Below, in pieces: positions 36,486 through 49,101 of a stretch of DNA of 64,000 nt; within the stretch, counting starts at the first letter, position 1, and every line of letters begins with the position of its first letter. The stretch covers positions 124,001 through 188,000 of the forward strand of contig CAMPDV010000078.1 in assembly GCA_946699065.1 (NCBI GenBank), in the 5' to 3' direction. Below the pieces are notes generated by a model that worked only from the letters and a program-made list of their open reading frames with translations, was not told where the DNA came from and did no database searches. The translations under genes were made by a program, and so were the position numbers. This stretch comes from Loxodes magnus. Lineage: Eukaryota > Ciliophora > Karyorelictea > Loxodida > Loxodidae.

Positions 36486-37665
36486 TATAGCATACAGTGT
36501 GAAAAAGTAAATAAAATGAGTCTTTGAAGCAAATACAGAGAAATGTATATCATATTAATTTAAGATAAATATTTTGGTCAGATTTTATTTAAATTTCATT
36601 AGAATATTTAAAATTCTCTTTTTGAAGTTATATTTTCTATATTAAACTTCCTAAAATTAATTAAAATATGCCTTAATATCATAAGTTAATGAATAATAGC
36701 TTAAACAACTAATAAATTCAAATTAATATTGGAAATTAACTTACTAGTTTTGAAAAGAAATTAGTATATAATGATTTAAACATTTAAAAGAAAATTAAAC
36801 AATACTTTAATTTTAATAAAATTTAGATTATTTTATGCATTTTCAAAATAATATATTAGAAGTTTAGCTATTGGAAAAATTTAAGCTGCTTGCAAATATC
36901 AAATTAAAAAACTACTGAAGGAGATAAAAGTAAAGATATTTTAAAAGGAAATATTTAGAATGACACAAATAACTTAATAATTGAATAATAAAAAACATTA
37001 TTATTAGTTAAATAATAATAAAGAAAAAAGATTAAAAATATTAAAATTAAATATATTTAAAACAACTGAAGTTTATTGCATATCTTATTAAGGAAAAAAA
37101 TACATTAAATAAAATAAAAATTCATAAATATTAATATCTTTATATATAAAATGTATTAGTGTTTTATAAGAAACCAAACTAAATGTTGGAAAAAATAATA
37201 AAATATAATTAGAGAAAATTTAGGAAAATTTATTCTTTTAAATGATATTTTAAATAAATATTAAAATATTTTAATTAAATGTTAAGATAAAGTATGTAAA
37301 AAATTATATAACCTAGATTTAACTTTAAAAATATGTTAAGGATAACTAATGGAAAACTTAAAAAATTAAATTTTTCCATAAAAATGATTATAAAAACTAC
37401 TTATAATTTAATTGACGCTATCAGTTTCTAAAAAATTATTTAAAAATATTAGTAAAAGAAAAATCATAAAGTGTAAATTAATAAATAATCAAAAAATATA
37501 TTAATAAAATTTTAATTTTAAATTATTTATTTACAAAATAAATTATATCAATAAGGAATAAATTCCTTCTTATTTTTAGTTTAAATATATTCCTTTCTAT
37601 TAAAAATAATATAAAGATATTTTTCTAAACATTTCAGACAAAATCAATTATAAAAATCTCTTTTA
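36486..37665 (+). repeat. Dispersed ~1.2 kb AT-rich repeat, copy 2
   Basis: Direct, diverged copy of 1-1195, starting AGCATACAGTGTGAAAAAG. Similarity fades after TTTCAGACAAAATCAATTA. The GC-rich island that follows copy 1 is absent here; a short palindrome (AAAATCTCTTTTATAATT) and AT-rich DNA follow instead. Confidence 0.8.
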
Positions 37666-39120
37666 TAATTAATTAAAAACTCTGGTAACTTGATAAAATT
37701 CAATTTATACTTTTATCGAAGAGATGTTCTTTCTAATTATATTATAGCAAGTGATTCATTTATTATATTTTCAAATATATAAAGAAATTAAAAAAATAAA
37801 TGAAACTAGAATTTTATAGTTTTGCATTATAAAATATTTATTTTATATATAGTAAATTTATGCAAGAAATTATATAGTAAATAAAGAAATTAATAAATAA
37901 TTTTATTTATAAGCATCATTAATGGACTCTTTATATCTATTATACAAATATTTAATTTCTTATTATCTTCTAAATAATATATTTTTCTGTTTTATATCTT
38001 TATAAAATAGTTTTAATTTATTTTTCATAAAATTTTAGCTTAGCAAAATCTCTATAAGTTAAAAGATATTTATATTTAAAATTTAAAATATTTTTAATTG
38101 TAAAATTATCAAAAATGTACTAAAAATTATCATATTATTTAAGCTACAATAAGAAATAAAGAAAGTATTAAATTATGTTAGAATAGCATTTAGAAAATAT
38201 AGTTATACTTATTAAATATATTAAATAACTTAAAAATAATTTAATTTTCTTTATTTTTAAACATTTTAAACATGGTAAAGCTTTAAATAATTTTAAATTA
38301 TATAGAAATAAATAATACTATTTTAATAAAAATTATAAATCAAATAGTTAAATTAAATTAATATAAATCTTTAAAATTTAATTTAAGATTATTTTTATTG
38401 TTTATTATTATTATTTTTTATATTTATTTATATTTTTTATTATTAGATTCTAAATATTTTTAATATTATAATTTATTATTTGGAATTTATTTATTTCTAT
38501 ACATTTGTTTTTGTTATTATTTTGTGATTAAATTATGGCATTTTCAATGTTTATCATATTCTTTTAGATTAAATATTATATTATAATTGTTAAATTCTTA
38601 TCATAATAACTTATTTATTATTTATATACTAATTAATTTTCTTAAAATTGTGACTCAATTAACTAAGTTTCTTTACTAATAAATTCATTTTAATATATTG
38701 CTTCTATATTTTTAAATTATGTATTTTAAAATAGTCATATTCTATTAAAAAATTACGCCGAATTTTTATAAAGTTCGAAAAGATTATTTTATTGCTAATT
38801 TTTTACTTACATTTTTTTAATTCCAAAAAATTTTTACTAAATTTTATTTACTAAAATATCAGATCTGGCTTTTTTCTAAACTAGAATCTAGAGATTAAGT
38901 TTAAATGAAATAATAGTAATTAAAAATAGTATTATTTTAATCTTTTATTAGTATTATCAAATCACTTTTTTACTTAAAAATCCCAAATTTGGGGGGAAAA
39001 CAAATTTCTATGATTTTAATGAAGAGAAATAGCAATTTTAAATGAGGACATTTGATACTCTAAAATTTTAGAAAAAACAGCAAATATTAATTGATGCTAT
39101 TATAATTATATAAAATTGTT
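37666..39120. other. AT-rich stretch, nothing recognised
   Basis: Includes a G run (TTTGGGGGGAAA near 38990), otherwise A/T. No feature called. Confidence 0.5.
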
Positions 39121-39159
39121 TTTCTGTTATTAGATTCACCCTATCAAGTACATCGCTTT

Positions 39160-39960
39160 AAACTCCTCATTTTTCGCAAAAATGTTTGGGGTAACAGGAA
39201 GATTATACGTTCCCATTCGCGAGTTTTTTAATAGGTTTTCCGTCCTACATTCCTGTCAAGTCTTGGTTATAGCTCCATCTACTTCCTCTTATAAATACTA
39301 CATTCTTGTTGCAAAAAATGTTGTTTAGCCGAATTTTTTCTGTTTGCTTTGTTTATCAGAAGTCCTGCTATTTCTATTGAAATTCCGACTGTTCTGATAT
39401 AGGTGTTATTGGCTTTGTATCAAAAGCATCTCTTCCTGATCGGAATTAGTCTCATTCGAGGTTAAGCTTAGTATTCTACAACCATTGGGTTAAATCCATT
39501 ATTCAGCTATTCCATTCTTGATCTTTTAGGATTTGAATTTCCTATTCTTATTTGTCTATACAATCCCCGTCCATTTAATTATTTTCTTCTAGCTTGAAAA
39601 TTAGTTTTTTCGTTCAAGTATTAAAAATTTAAACCTCTTCATGGAGATTCACCACCATCAATGCAAACTACGCTACATCAACTTGCTCGTAATTGAAGCT
39701 AAATGATCTTAACTTGTCATGCAATAACATTTTTTGTTGTTTTCGAGGTATCTTTTCCGTGTTAAGAGTTTGTGGATGTTTTTGTCATTTAGCCCGCTTT
39801 GGAAGTAGTTAGGTATTTTATTATTTTTTTTTTGGCTGATCAAAAAGTTGATTACAGTTAAATTAAAGACTTGAGGTTATAAGAAGTGGCATCTCGCTTC
39901 CTCTCTTCCTTTTTGTCTTTGGAAGAGGTGGTAAAGAAGCCTTATTGGATGTTTATTCTT
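39160..39960 (-). pseudogene. Gag-like coiled-coil ORF, knuckle degraded
   Basis: Reverse-strand frame with VDVAQFALMVVNLHEEVQIF, IDKQEQEIQILKDQEW and WDQFRSGRDAFDTKPITPIS, using TGA as Trp. It is followed after a frame change by SAKQHFLQQECSIYKRK. The H-x4-C half of a CCHC knuckle (QHFLQQEC) is left, but the first two Cys are not visible. Base composition is less A/T-rich than the surroundings, as in the 25.1 kb member. Non-functional remnant. Confidence 0.5.
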
Positions 39961-40329
39961 TTTTGGCTACATATAAATTGATGTAATTTATAATTATCAA
40001 GCTAGAAGAAACTTAAAACTTAATAAAGTTAATAATTTAAAACTAATTAATTATTAGATTAAAACTCTTTAAATAAAATTTAGTTTTAAAAAAGCTTACC
40101 AAGTTTTATAACTTTTAAGAAAGCATCATAAACGTTTTTGTATTCTAAGTTTTGAAATCTAAATTTTATTTTTCAATTTAAATTATTAAATTAAAAACTT
40201 TAAAGTTAATAATCTTAATGAAATTAAGCTTTTAATATTGCTTCAATAAAGGCTTATAATTAGTGTTAGAATATTATATTTAAGATTGATAGTTTAATTA
40301 AAAATGTTGTTAAAGTTTCTATCTAAATA

Positions 40330-42250
40330 GAGGACAATAATTCAAACTATGTAGACATATTTCACATTTCAAAAGACGTGGATCATCATGTAAAGCAACT
40401 TTCAATATTTATGAGAAAGATGTAAAACATATAGGACATCCTGTCTCATCTTCCATTTGCTACCATATTTTTTCTTTTTCTTGGTTGAAGATTCCTACTA
40501 TTAAAATACCTTTTTCTATATTATTCTCAATTTCCTCTTATATTTCTTCCTGTTTTTCTTCACTTTCTTTTATTTACTTTTGCTGTATATCCTGATTTTG
40601 TTCTTATAGTTTATCCTAATTACATTATTATAAGACTTACTTATTTTTTAACTGATTTTCTTTCATTTCCCCAATTCATATCGTAACTGTTAAGGTTAGG
40701 AAGTCTTTCCTTGAAAGCCTCATATACTGCACTATCTTAAGAAGCTGTTCTTTCAATTATATGTAAAATAAATTTTACTCCTAAAGGTAGTGAAAGATTT
40801 TCTTCTTTACAAATATCTAATATCTCTTAGAGAGCTCAAGCACTTTCTTCGCCTTTGCTAGACTTAAAATAATAATTTTTCATTCTTTGCTATTTTAGGA
40901 TTTATGAATTTGATTTGAAAAGTGAGAACTTAAGGTTTGATAAAGATTTGACATTTATTTAGTTTGCTTTACTTTTCCTATTCAGTTTATTGAGCACTAA
41001 GAACATTTTAAATATTTTAGCGTATTCTCTAATCTAAAAGAGGCGTAGAAGCATTTGATTATACTAAAATAAGCATAATTTCTCCTATTAAAGCAGCATG
41101 TCTATTAAGTTTAATAGCTCCTAGAATAAATTCTGCAACTCCTGCATCACTTAAGGAGTTTTTCACACTTGGACAGATGGCTAAATATAGAGTAGAATTC
41201 CCTTCAAATCTTTACAATTTTCCCTTACTAAAGATAAATTCTTACTTGTATTATATAAACTAAGAATTCCTCTAAGTCTCTAAAATGCTGTTCTGAAACA
41301 ATCCGATGCAAAACTACAACTTCTTAGCGTATTTTGCACTGAATTTTCTGCTTTTTTGTGTAAATATTCAATCAGTTAGTCTCTTTCTAATATGCCTTCC
41401 ACTTCAAGAATTGGAATATTTCTAGCAATTCTTTCCCAAATCATTCTTAGGCTTGATAATCCATCAAATGTTATATTTTATTGATGAGAAAAAAATAAAT
41501 CATAAAAAAAGCCATAAGTTGTTTATTTAAGAACGTTTACTATTTCAGAATCTCCCATATTATAAAGCATGAAGTTAAAGTCTCTGGAGTGAAGAGAGTT
41601 TATATAATCTTTATATTTTATAGCTGCTTCAAGAGTCATCTCTCTTCATCATCAGTTCTTCTAATAGCTACATTCCTTATAGTTTCTACTAAAAGTTTAT
41701 CAAGTCAGATACTTTCACTGATTATTCTCTTAGAATTATTTTTACAATGTTATCATAGCCCGTATATAAGCTAAATATTTGTCTTCCCCTAATCTATTAT
41801 AAGCCATTAGAATACTATGAATACATGCTAGATAAGACAAAACATTTCAAGATAATGTTTTTCCTCTCTGATCTTATCAATCTATTTTATGCGTCAGGTT
41901 CTAGATGTACGAAAGATGATATTAATCAGTTTTCGTTCTCTGGAAATTTCTCTCTCCAAAATACATTATCTATTATTCTGCAGGTAATAATCCTAGAACA
42001 CCTCCTAATTTCATCCATTATTTGTTCTACATAAAAAACAGGTACAGTGTCCGTTTGTAATGATGCATCTATTTCTGGTAATTAAAAACGAACACCAGAT
42101 ATTCATCAGGTTCAGTTTTACCATCATGGGCTTTAAAAGTATCATTAAGCATTTAAAATATTACATTATGTCTCAATCAATTTTATTTCTCAGCCAGCCC
42201 ACTACTTTGGAGATGCTATCTAATAACTCATTATTGGAGACAGGCAATAT
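40330..42250 (-). pseudogene. Large RING-finger E3-like protein, several frame breaks
   Basis: Protein-like segments follow in order along the reverse strand: FKAHDGKTEPDEYLVFVFNY (~42.13 kb), MDEIRRCSRIITCRIIDNVF (Met at 42018), ACIHSILMAYNRLGEDKYLA, LDKLLVETIRNVAIRRTDDE, SLHSRDFNFMLYNMGDSEIV, LSSLRMIWERIARNIPILEV, SVKNSLSDAGVAEFILGAIK, LNRHAALIGEIMLILVQSNA and LSLPLGVKFILHIIERTASQ. The end (~40.35 kb) is a RING-like GCPICFTSF...LLKCEICLHSLNYCPLF. The helical middle looks like ARM/HEAT or RIH-type repeats. At least four frame changes are needed (for example near 41640 and 41200), so I call it a pseudogene, though it is well conserved between breaks. Family not identified beyond a RING-type ubiquitin ligase. 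Confidence 0.6.
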
Positions 42251-42299
42251 TAATAAGATATTTAAAGTACAGAAATTTTTAGCTAAATGGCAATAAAAA

Positions 42300-43565
42300 G
42301 TGTTAATAAATATATAATATAAGAAAGAGATTATAAAAATAATAAGAATATGTGATATTAAGACAGAAAATTTATTTAAGAAATTAAAAAGAAGCACTGA
42401 TAAAATAAGGTCTGCAATGATATCAAATTAAAATAAGAAACAAAAAAAATTTGGAGATGATTATAAATTAAAAGAAGACTAATGGTAGATTGAAGAGTAT
42501 ATTAAGTGAAATCAATTTGATAATACATGGATGTACGCTAGAAAGAGTGTAAATGGAGAGAAAAATAAAAGATTTAACTTAGAAAAATATCAACATTAAA
42601 TTGAAATTAAAAGATAAAATTTGGAAATAAACGAAAATAAAATTTTAAATATTTAAATATTAAAAGTAATTGAAAGATATATTTTAAAACAAAAATAGAA
42701 GAAAAATTAAAGAATAATTTAAATGTCAAACTACTATTCGAAATAAATAAGTAAAAGGGAAAATAAAATTTATAAACAAAGAATTAAATCTAAAATTAAA
42801 TATTATTTTTTAAATAAACAAATAAAAATAAGTTTGAAGTGTAAAATAAATTAGAAATTTAATAAACGTAAAAATTTATAAGATGAAAAAGGAAAATTGA
42901 TAAAAGCGGAATCTTATTTTAATATAATAAAAAGAGTAAAATAAATGCAAAAGAAGGTAAATATGAGAAATTTAATTTATAATGTTGGAAAAAGCAGCAA
43001 AAGGATGAAAATAGTATTTGGTTTTTAGGTTATTGCTTTTAGTTTTTGGTTTATTGTCTTTTGTTTTTCATACTTTTTGGTTTTTTGATTTTGGTTTATT
43101 GTCTTTTAATTTTTGGCTTCTTGTTCCTTTTTTTTTGGTTTCAAGTTTTCGGTTTTGGGTTCTTGTCTTTTTTTTAATATTTTTTGGTTTTTGGTTTTTT
43201 TGTTTCTAGCTTTAATTTTTAGTTTTTAGTTTCTTGTTTCTGATTTTTGGCTTTTTAATTTTATTTTTTGGTTTCTTTTTTTAAGTTTTTGGTTTCTTGT
43301 TTTTAATTTTTTCTTTTTCTTTTAATTTTAGTTTTTTTTTTTGTTTTTGCACTTCGGTTTCTTTTTTGTTTTTTTTTTTTTGTTTTTTTTTATGCTTTTT
43401 GGTTTTAGGTTTCTTTTTTTATCTGTTTTTTTCAAGTTTTGTTTTTTGTTTTCTTGTTTTTTATTTTTTTCTTTTTATCTTAAATAAATTTTATTTTATT
43501 ATTAAATTAAATAAAGATTTTTTTTTTTCTTTTTTTTTTCTTTTTTTTTCTTTTCATAATTAGTT
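42300..43565. other. Purine-rich tract switching to T/G-rich low-complexity tract
   Basis: From 42300 to about 43015 the + strand is strongly A/G-rich. From 43016 to 43565 it becomes T-rich with repeated TTTTTGGTTTCTTG-like phrases. Frames across the second half would encode almost only Phe, Leu, Val and Ser and are composition artefacts. No gene called. Confidence 0.8.
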
Positions 43566-43789
43566 TCTAAAACCCTGCTTAAATGTTCAGTTTTAAATTT
43601 TAAAACTAAATTTATCAAAATTTACAAAAAATAAGATGATCGATGTTAACAGATACAAAAAATATTCTTTCACTATTTATTTAGAATAATATTAAATATT
43701 TTTAATATATAGATCCTGAGGGCGGAAAACTTGAATCTCCGCTTCTTTTGTAAGATAGAAAAAAGGAAAATCAAGATTTGTTTAGTAAA

Positions 43790-44252
43790 GTTTAGTTTTA
43801 AATTGAAGCCTTAATTTGAACTATTAGAAAAAAACCTAGAAGCAAATCAATAGAAAATTAAAGAAGAAATTCGATTACCAATCAAAAAAAACTAACTTCA
43901 ATCAGAAAAGATGGAAATTGAAAAAATGTAAACAGAATAAAAATTTTAATTCAAGTCATTAATAGAACGCTGCTATTGTTGTCAAAAGGCTGGACATTTT
44001 TGGAGGTAATGTCCGAAGTGAAGAAGAGTGCTTGAGCAGCACCGTAAATAATTTGGAACATCGAGGAGGCTATATTGTAACTACTTTGGAGGTATTTACA
44101 GAAAGAAGCTGATATTAGATGATTCAAGTGTGACACTAATCAAACAGGATCTTGGTAATTAATAGTAACAGAATAAATAGCTTTAAAAGGACAATAATGA
44201 CCTTAGAATTTGTTTAGAGAAGCTGGAGAAAAATTACGAGAAAATTCTATGA
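43790..44252 (+). CDS. Gag-like coiled-coil protein with CCHC zinc knuckle
   Basis: Open frame through FELLEKNLEANQQKIKEEI and QSEKMEIEKMQTEQKFQFKS into a classical knuckle RCYCCQKAGHFWRQCPKW (C-x2-C-x4-H-x4-C, near 43980). About 75 residues follow (for example IYRKKLILDDSSVTLIKQDL), ending at TGA 44250-44252. No clear ATG opens the frame, so the start is open. Same family as 10.4, 25.1 and 44.7 kb; it lies directly upstream of the last in the same orientation, perhaps a tandem duplicate. Confidence 0.6.
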
Positions 44253-44663
44253 GCTTATTGAAGAGAAAGAAGAATTATCTCAGTTTGAAATTGATTCATA
44301 TGAAGACATGTACAGTTGAGTATTGAATATAGAAACTTTTATTTTCTTTGTTTGATGAAACATTTCCTCTAATTAAAGATGACCCTAACCCTTATAGTTA
44401 AAATTAATTAATTAATTAAATATTTTTAATACTAAAGTCAAAAGAATATATCCTATTAAAAGAATTAATAAATGGATTTAACTAGCTAATAAAGTATTTA
44501 TCAAAATGAGATAGAAAGAGATCTATGACTGAAAACGCAGAAACATTTAAATTTAAAAATTTTTTTTTGATTTTTCCCGATAATTATTCAATTATGTCTC
44601 AATATTTCAAATTTTGAATCTCATATAGTTTATTCTTTATATCATTATATATATTTAAATAAA

Positions 44664-45520
44664 ATGGCTCCTAAGAAATAATCGACAAAAAACTAACAGG
44701 AAATCGAACAATAAAACTCTCTAATCGAAATATACTCCCTAGAAGTGGAAAACAAAAAATGCAACAATCACTTATAGACTTGATTTAACGATTATATTCT
44801 TTAACTTTTACTGTGCAATAGTTATAAAACGAAAATTAATTATTAAAAACGGAAATAAGTACTAAAGCCTTGATGTTGCAAGGTAATTAAAAACTGGAAA
44901 AAATGGAGCAAAAAATAGTAGAAATTAATAAATCATACAATTCTAATCTTAATAATGTTCCTATGGTAATAGAAGAACAAAATTTAAATTCTTTTTCGGA
45001 TCGGAAAAAAAATGTCAATTTTTTAAAATTCCAAAAATGCTAAAAATGCTTAAAAATAGGACATAACTCGAAATATTGTAAAAAAAGATGTTTTTAATGC
45101 TAAAAGGTTGGACACATCTTTAGAAGATGCTGGTATTTCCAGAAGAAGCAAGAATCTAATAATTGAAAGATATGAAATAATATGAAAAAATTATATTATT
45201 CTCTAGAAGGAAGACTTTACAAGAAAAAATTATACGGTGGAGATTAATTACTATTGGATATAGTAAATGCTCAAAAAAGAAGGACGAGGAAGATGTTGGG
45301 ACCTAATTGAGATTGAAGAAAAATTTCTAAGATCAAGAAAGGTTAAATCTGTACAACACGATATGCAATAGAAGAAGACCCTAACGATTCATTTACATCT
45401 TAAAACTCATAAACTAATTAGTGGCAAACCAAATAAAGGTGAAGTCACTTTAATAAATTATGCTATGTTATTAAAATTTTATATTTAAAGAACAGCTTTA
45501 AAAATTTCTATCACTATATA
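44664..45520 (+). CDS. Gag-like protein with two CCHC zinc knuckles (frame break)
   Basis: The ATG at 44664 begins MAPKKQSTKNQQEIEQQNSL and enters a coiled coil. A -1 step at the A6 run 44754-44759 is needed to continue into QQLQNENQLLKTEISTKALM. Two adjacent knuckles follow: CQKCLKIGHNSKYC and CFQCQKVGHIFRRC (45031-45130). Beyond, YYSLEGRLYKKKLYGGDQLL and, after another shift, HKLISGKPNKGEVTLINYAM form the C-terminal part also found as a fragment at 34.8 kb. Double knuckles are typical of retroelement gag/nucleocapsid-like proteins binding nucleic acid. No protease, integrase or RT follows. Confidence 0.65.
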
Positions 45521-45639
45521 TAACAAAAAAAATTAAATAATAACTAAGATTTATGCGTTTCAAATTAATAGTAAATTAATACGAAAGGAAATTTTTTTAA
45601 ATTCGTAAAATAAAAGATTTAGGCCTTAATATTCTTCAT

Positions 45640-46200
45640 TAACTATATATTATTTTGCTATATTTTTAGCTTTATTAATGATTAACTTAGTACAAACATA
45701 TTAGTAAATTTTAAGTTATGCTTAAATGGGATACTCCTGATAAAAATTTACTCTTTAGATTCGCTTATAAATGCGGAGTATAAGTTAAAATGCTAGAAAA
45801 TCATCTCTTGAAATAAAAATTAAGACTACAATAATAAAATTAATTTGCAAGCTATGAAAGTGTACCTCAAGATATCTCAGCTGATACTATCCCAAACTAA
45901 ATATTTTTTTATCGAAGGGGTTAAGATACCAATAAGCAAGAAGATCCAGTATTTGCATAAAAAGCAATACAAAATACAGAATTTCAAAATATATTCTAAA
46001 AGCTTCAATAAACAAAGTAAGCTATTTATTTAGATAAACTGTATAATAAGAATAAGTAGAACAAAATTTTGAAACTTAGAATTCAGTAGTGGAGAATAGA
46101 TATACGATAAAGGAAGAAGAAGAGTTAGTCATGTTATGAAACTTAAGCTTTTATGCTTAAAATTAAATAAATTATTATATCTATTTTATTCTTTAACTGA
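45640..46200 (+). pseudogene. Truncated second copy of the 16.7 kb receptor (C-terminal tail)
   Basis: QVMLKWDTPDKNLLFRFAYK matches QVMLKWDTPDKAMLLRFAYK of the receptor. Here the Trp is TGG; in the receptor it is TGA. A last membrane span (AIFLALLMINLV) lies just upstream in a shifted frame. The tail then continues about 150 codons (SVPQDISADTIPNQIFFYRR and onward) to TGA 46198-46200. The ligand-binding domain and other spans are missing, so this is a gene fragment. Useful mainly as evidence for the genetic code and for duplication of the receptor. Confidence 0.75.
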
Positions 46201-46581
46201 TCAATTAACTTACCCATTCAAATTACTACCATTCTTTGCTTCTTAACTTAAAGTAAGCACAGCTTTATTCACTAAATAGGTAATAAATACTTAATATTAT
46301 TTAACCTAAATCCCTACATTTTAAATACTGTAGTCACTATTTTAATTTCTAAGAAAAATAAAGGAGTCTTTTATTAGCGTTAGATATAAGTGACAAGCAT
46401 AACTTATAATCTCAAGAGTAATTATAAATAGTTAAGCCTTTTATTTAATGAGGCACAACAGAAATATAAGTTTATCTTATTAGGTTTGTTGATTATTTAT
46501 CTCTTTAATTTAGCATTTGAGTTTGTTTTTAGATAGTCTTATATTGATTGGAAGTATTGTGGCATTGAAAAATAGTGATCC

Positions 46582-47184
46582 ATGATAATCTTAATTAAAG
46601 AAATGATATATGATATATTATGAAATTTGCTTAGCTTATTTCACTCATTCTTTTGAAATTTAACTAATGCTTATATCCAGATTACATCAATAGATAAGCG
46701 CAACTTGACTTACTTCTACTTTTCTTAGCAGGTTGAATCAGAGATGATTATATGGATATATTATTAAAGACAAAGAATGGTGTTAAGCTTAATCTTAAGC
46801 ATTAAATAATGGGAGAGTGAGAAAAGTGATTTATTGATTTAGAATAAGCATTTAGCTATTATAGCAATAATTAAAGCTATTACTAAATCATTCAGATATT
46901 AATTTAAACTAGATCAATCATTTTGTAGTGCTCTTTCTAACTTCAGCTTAGTTATTTTATATCTAAAGTTTATAGAAAGAATATATTAAAATAAGTTTAT
47001 TATGCTTATAATGTGCTTTAGTTCCATTGAATCTTCTGTTATAGCTTATTATATTCAACTGTTTTTAATAGACTATTTATATATTTTTGCCTGTTATATT
47101 ATCAAAGCAGGGTTTAGGCTAGTTATGCTTTGTTCTTTCATTTAAGGAATAATTTAAATCTTAAGACTTAAATTAAGTATTTGA
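46582..47184 (+). CDS. Hypothetical multi-span membrane protein
   Basis: A 200-codon frame from ATG 46582 to TGA 47182-47184, with two internal TGA as Trp. It has hydrophobic stretches such as HLAIIAIIKAIT, NFSLVILYLKF and LFLIDYLYIFACYIIKAGFR. No family recognised. Because only TGA can stop a frame in this code, an open frame of this length in A/T-rich DNA is weak evidence by itself. Confidence 0.3.
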
Positions 47185-47549
47185 AGCATCTTATAAATAT
47201 CTTACCTTTAGATTTTCTCTAGTAAAATGAAATTCTTTCCTAAACTAATAAATAATTACCTATAAACAGCCAAAAGATAAATTTAGGATTCAAACTAATT
47301 TACTTTAATCTAGTTCTATACATAAAACACATAATCCACATACTAAAACCAATCACTTCTTTATGATTTCCATATCCTATGTAAAATCCTATCCAAATAA
47401 AAAAGCGTAAACCTAGTAAGAATTTTATTTCCTATTATAGAAAATTTGATGCAGCAATCTTTAAATATTATAGAAAGAAACCTTTATACAATTAATAAAA
47501 AAAAGCTAAAAGTTAAAAAGCTTTGCTAAAGCCTTAGTAGTCAGCCATC

Positions 47550-49101
47550 TGACCTATTCTATCAGCTTGTCTCCATTAGTTTGTGTTGAATTTCTACTAG
47601 GCTTAGTTAGGCGGTGTAGCACTTCATTAGTGCATCATCCTTTAATATTCTGAATAGTTTTGATCTTGCACGTAGCCAAGAATTAAGATTTGAATTAAAG
47701 AATTTTTTTCTATAAATTTTTCCGCTTTATGTTGGATATATCCTAAATAGTTTTCTAAAAATATCTAATTTATTCTTTCTTTAAATTTCGCTTAGTTAGT
47801 AGCAGTATTTTCATTGGTGTTATTTATTGCACACGTAGCTTTTTATTCTTCTTTTAACCTATTATTCCTGTAACACTTATTTAATTTAAATTTACTACTT
47901 ATTTTAAATAAACGTTTACTGTTTATTTTAATTTGAGGTTTCAATTTCTATTTCCATAGGATCTGATTAATTCTGTTAAAACGAAAATGGCGTAACCTGA
48001 ATTTATTATTAAATTTAAAGAATTCTTTGTTCCAGTTTGTTTTCTATTTCTTATGATGATTAATATTGTTTCTCAAATAAAGAAGTTATTAGTTTTTCTA
48101 ATTTTTCTACTTTATCAGTGAGGTATCTATTTTTAAACATAAACTCTTTTAATGACTTAGATAATATTTCTATTTGAGTTTTTGTCGGAAGTTTTTTTAG
48201 TTCTGGATTTCCAAGTGGTTAATGTTCGTCATATCAATCATATTTCTCACTTTCACTCATTGTAATTATTTCGTTTTTTTATTTTTTAGAGAATTTTCCA
48301 GTTTAAATGTTTTGTTCAAAGTTCTGTTATTTCTTAGAAACCATTTTATATATATCATAATAATAATGAAGTATAGTGATACCACCTTTCAATTAGGATA
48401 CTCACTATTTTAAAGTTTATTTATTGGTTCAAATATTAAATTTACAAGTTTCTTCTGAATAATCTTCTTTAAATCCATATCTTTCAGTAATGTGTTTACT
48501 CTTTTTTATTATAGATATCTTGCTTCAATCAAATTCGATTCCAATTGTATTTATGTTTCTTTTTTATTAAAAAATGCGATGTTCAATAAAATTTTACTTC
48601 CTTTGTAGTTTTTTTTTTCTTATAATAGGCCTTCTAAAGTGCAGTAAAGATTAATTATCTATCTCCTTTCTCTAAAGCTTTCTAGCTCTTATTTTTTGTT
48701 AAAATTTTCAGCATTATCTTAAAATACGTCCTTATATCTTGCGATACATGGATTATTTCTTCTCTTTAGTAGAAAATATTTTGTTGGGTGAATATTGGGT
48801 TTTACATCCAAGAATCAATTGTTGATATATTTAAAAAAAACAAGATTTCAATCAACTCGGTAAGATAATAAATTTTATTTTAATTTGTTCAATTCAGAAC
48901 TTATTTGACTGTAGATTCTTTGGCTTTAAGGTGCTCGGAATAAGTTACTTGATTTTTCTTCGAGTTCTTGGACTTTACGTTAAGGCTTATCATTTTGCTT
49001 TAGATTTTTTTAAGTTCTTGAAGGAGGATTTCCTGATCGCTGTATATGAGATATCCTTTTTCTGAGAAGATTTTATCATTAAAATTTGTTTTATTATACA
49101 T
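47550..49101 (-). pseudogene. Coiled-coil ORF1/gag-like protein, frame-broken
   Basis: The ATG at 49101 starts MYNKTNFNDKIFSEKGYLIY, followed by SDQEILLQELKKIQSKMISL. Further on come PLGNPELKKLPTKTQIEILS, MFKNRYLTDKVEKLEKLITS (a clear coiled coil), KCYRNNRLKEEQKATC and NYLGYIQHKAEKFIEKNSLI. The layout (N-terminal region, coiled coil, Cys-containing segment, helical tail) parallels the gag-like ORFs elsewhere in the window, but no standard CCHC knuckle is left. Several frame changes are needed. Probably another retroelement remnant. Confidence 0.45.

Noticed and set aside
43018-43563. Two long Phe/Leu-rich frames
   Set aside because: They result from the T-rich low-complexity tract and have no domain or normal composition.
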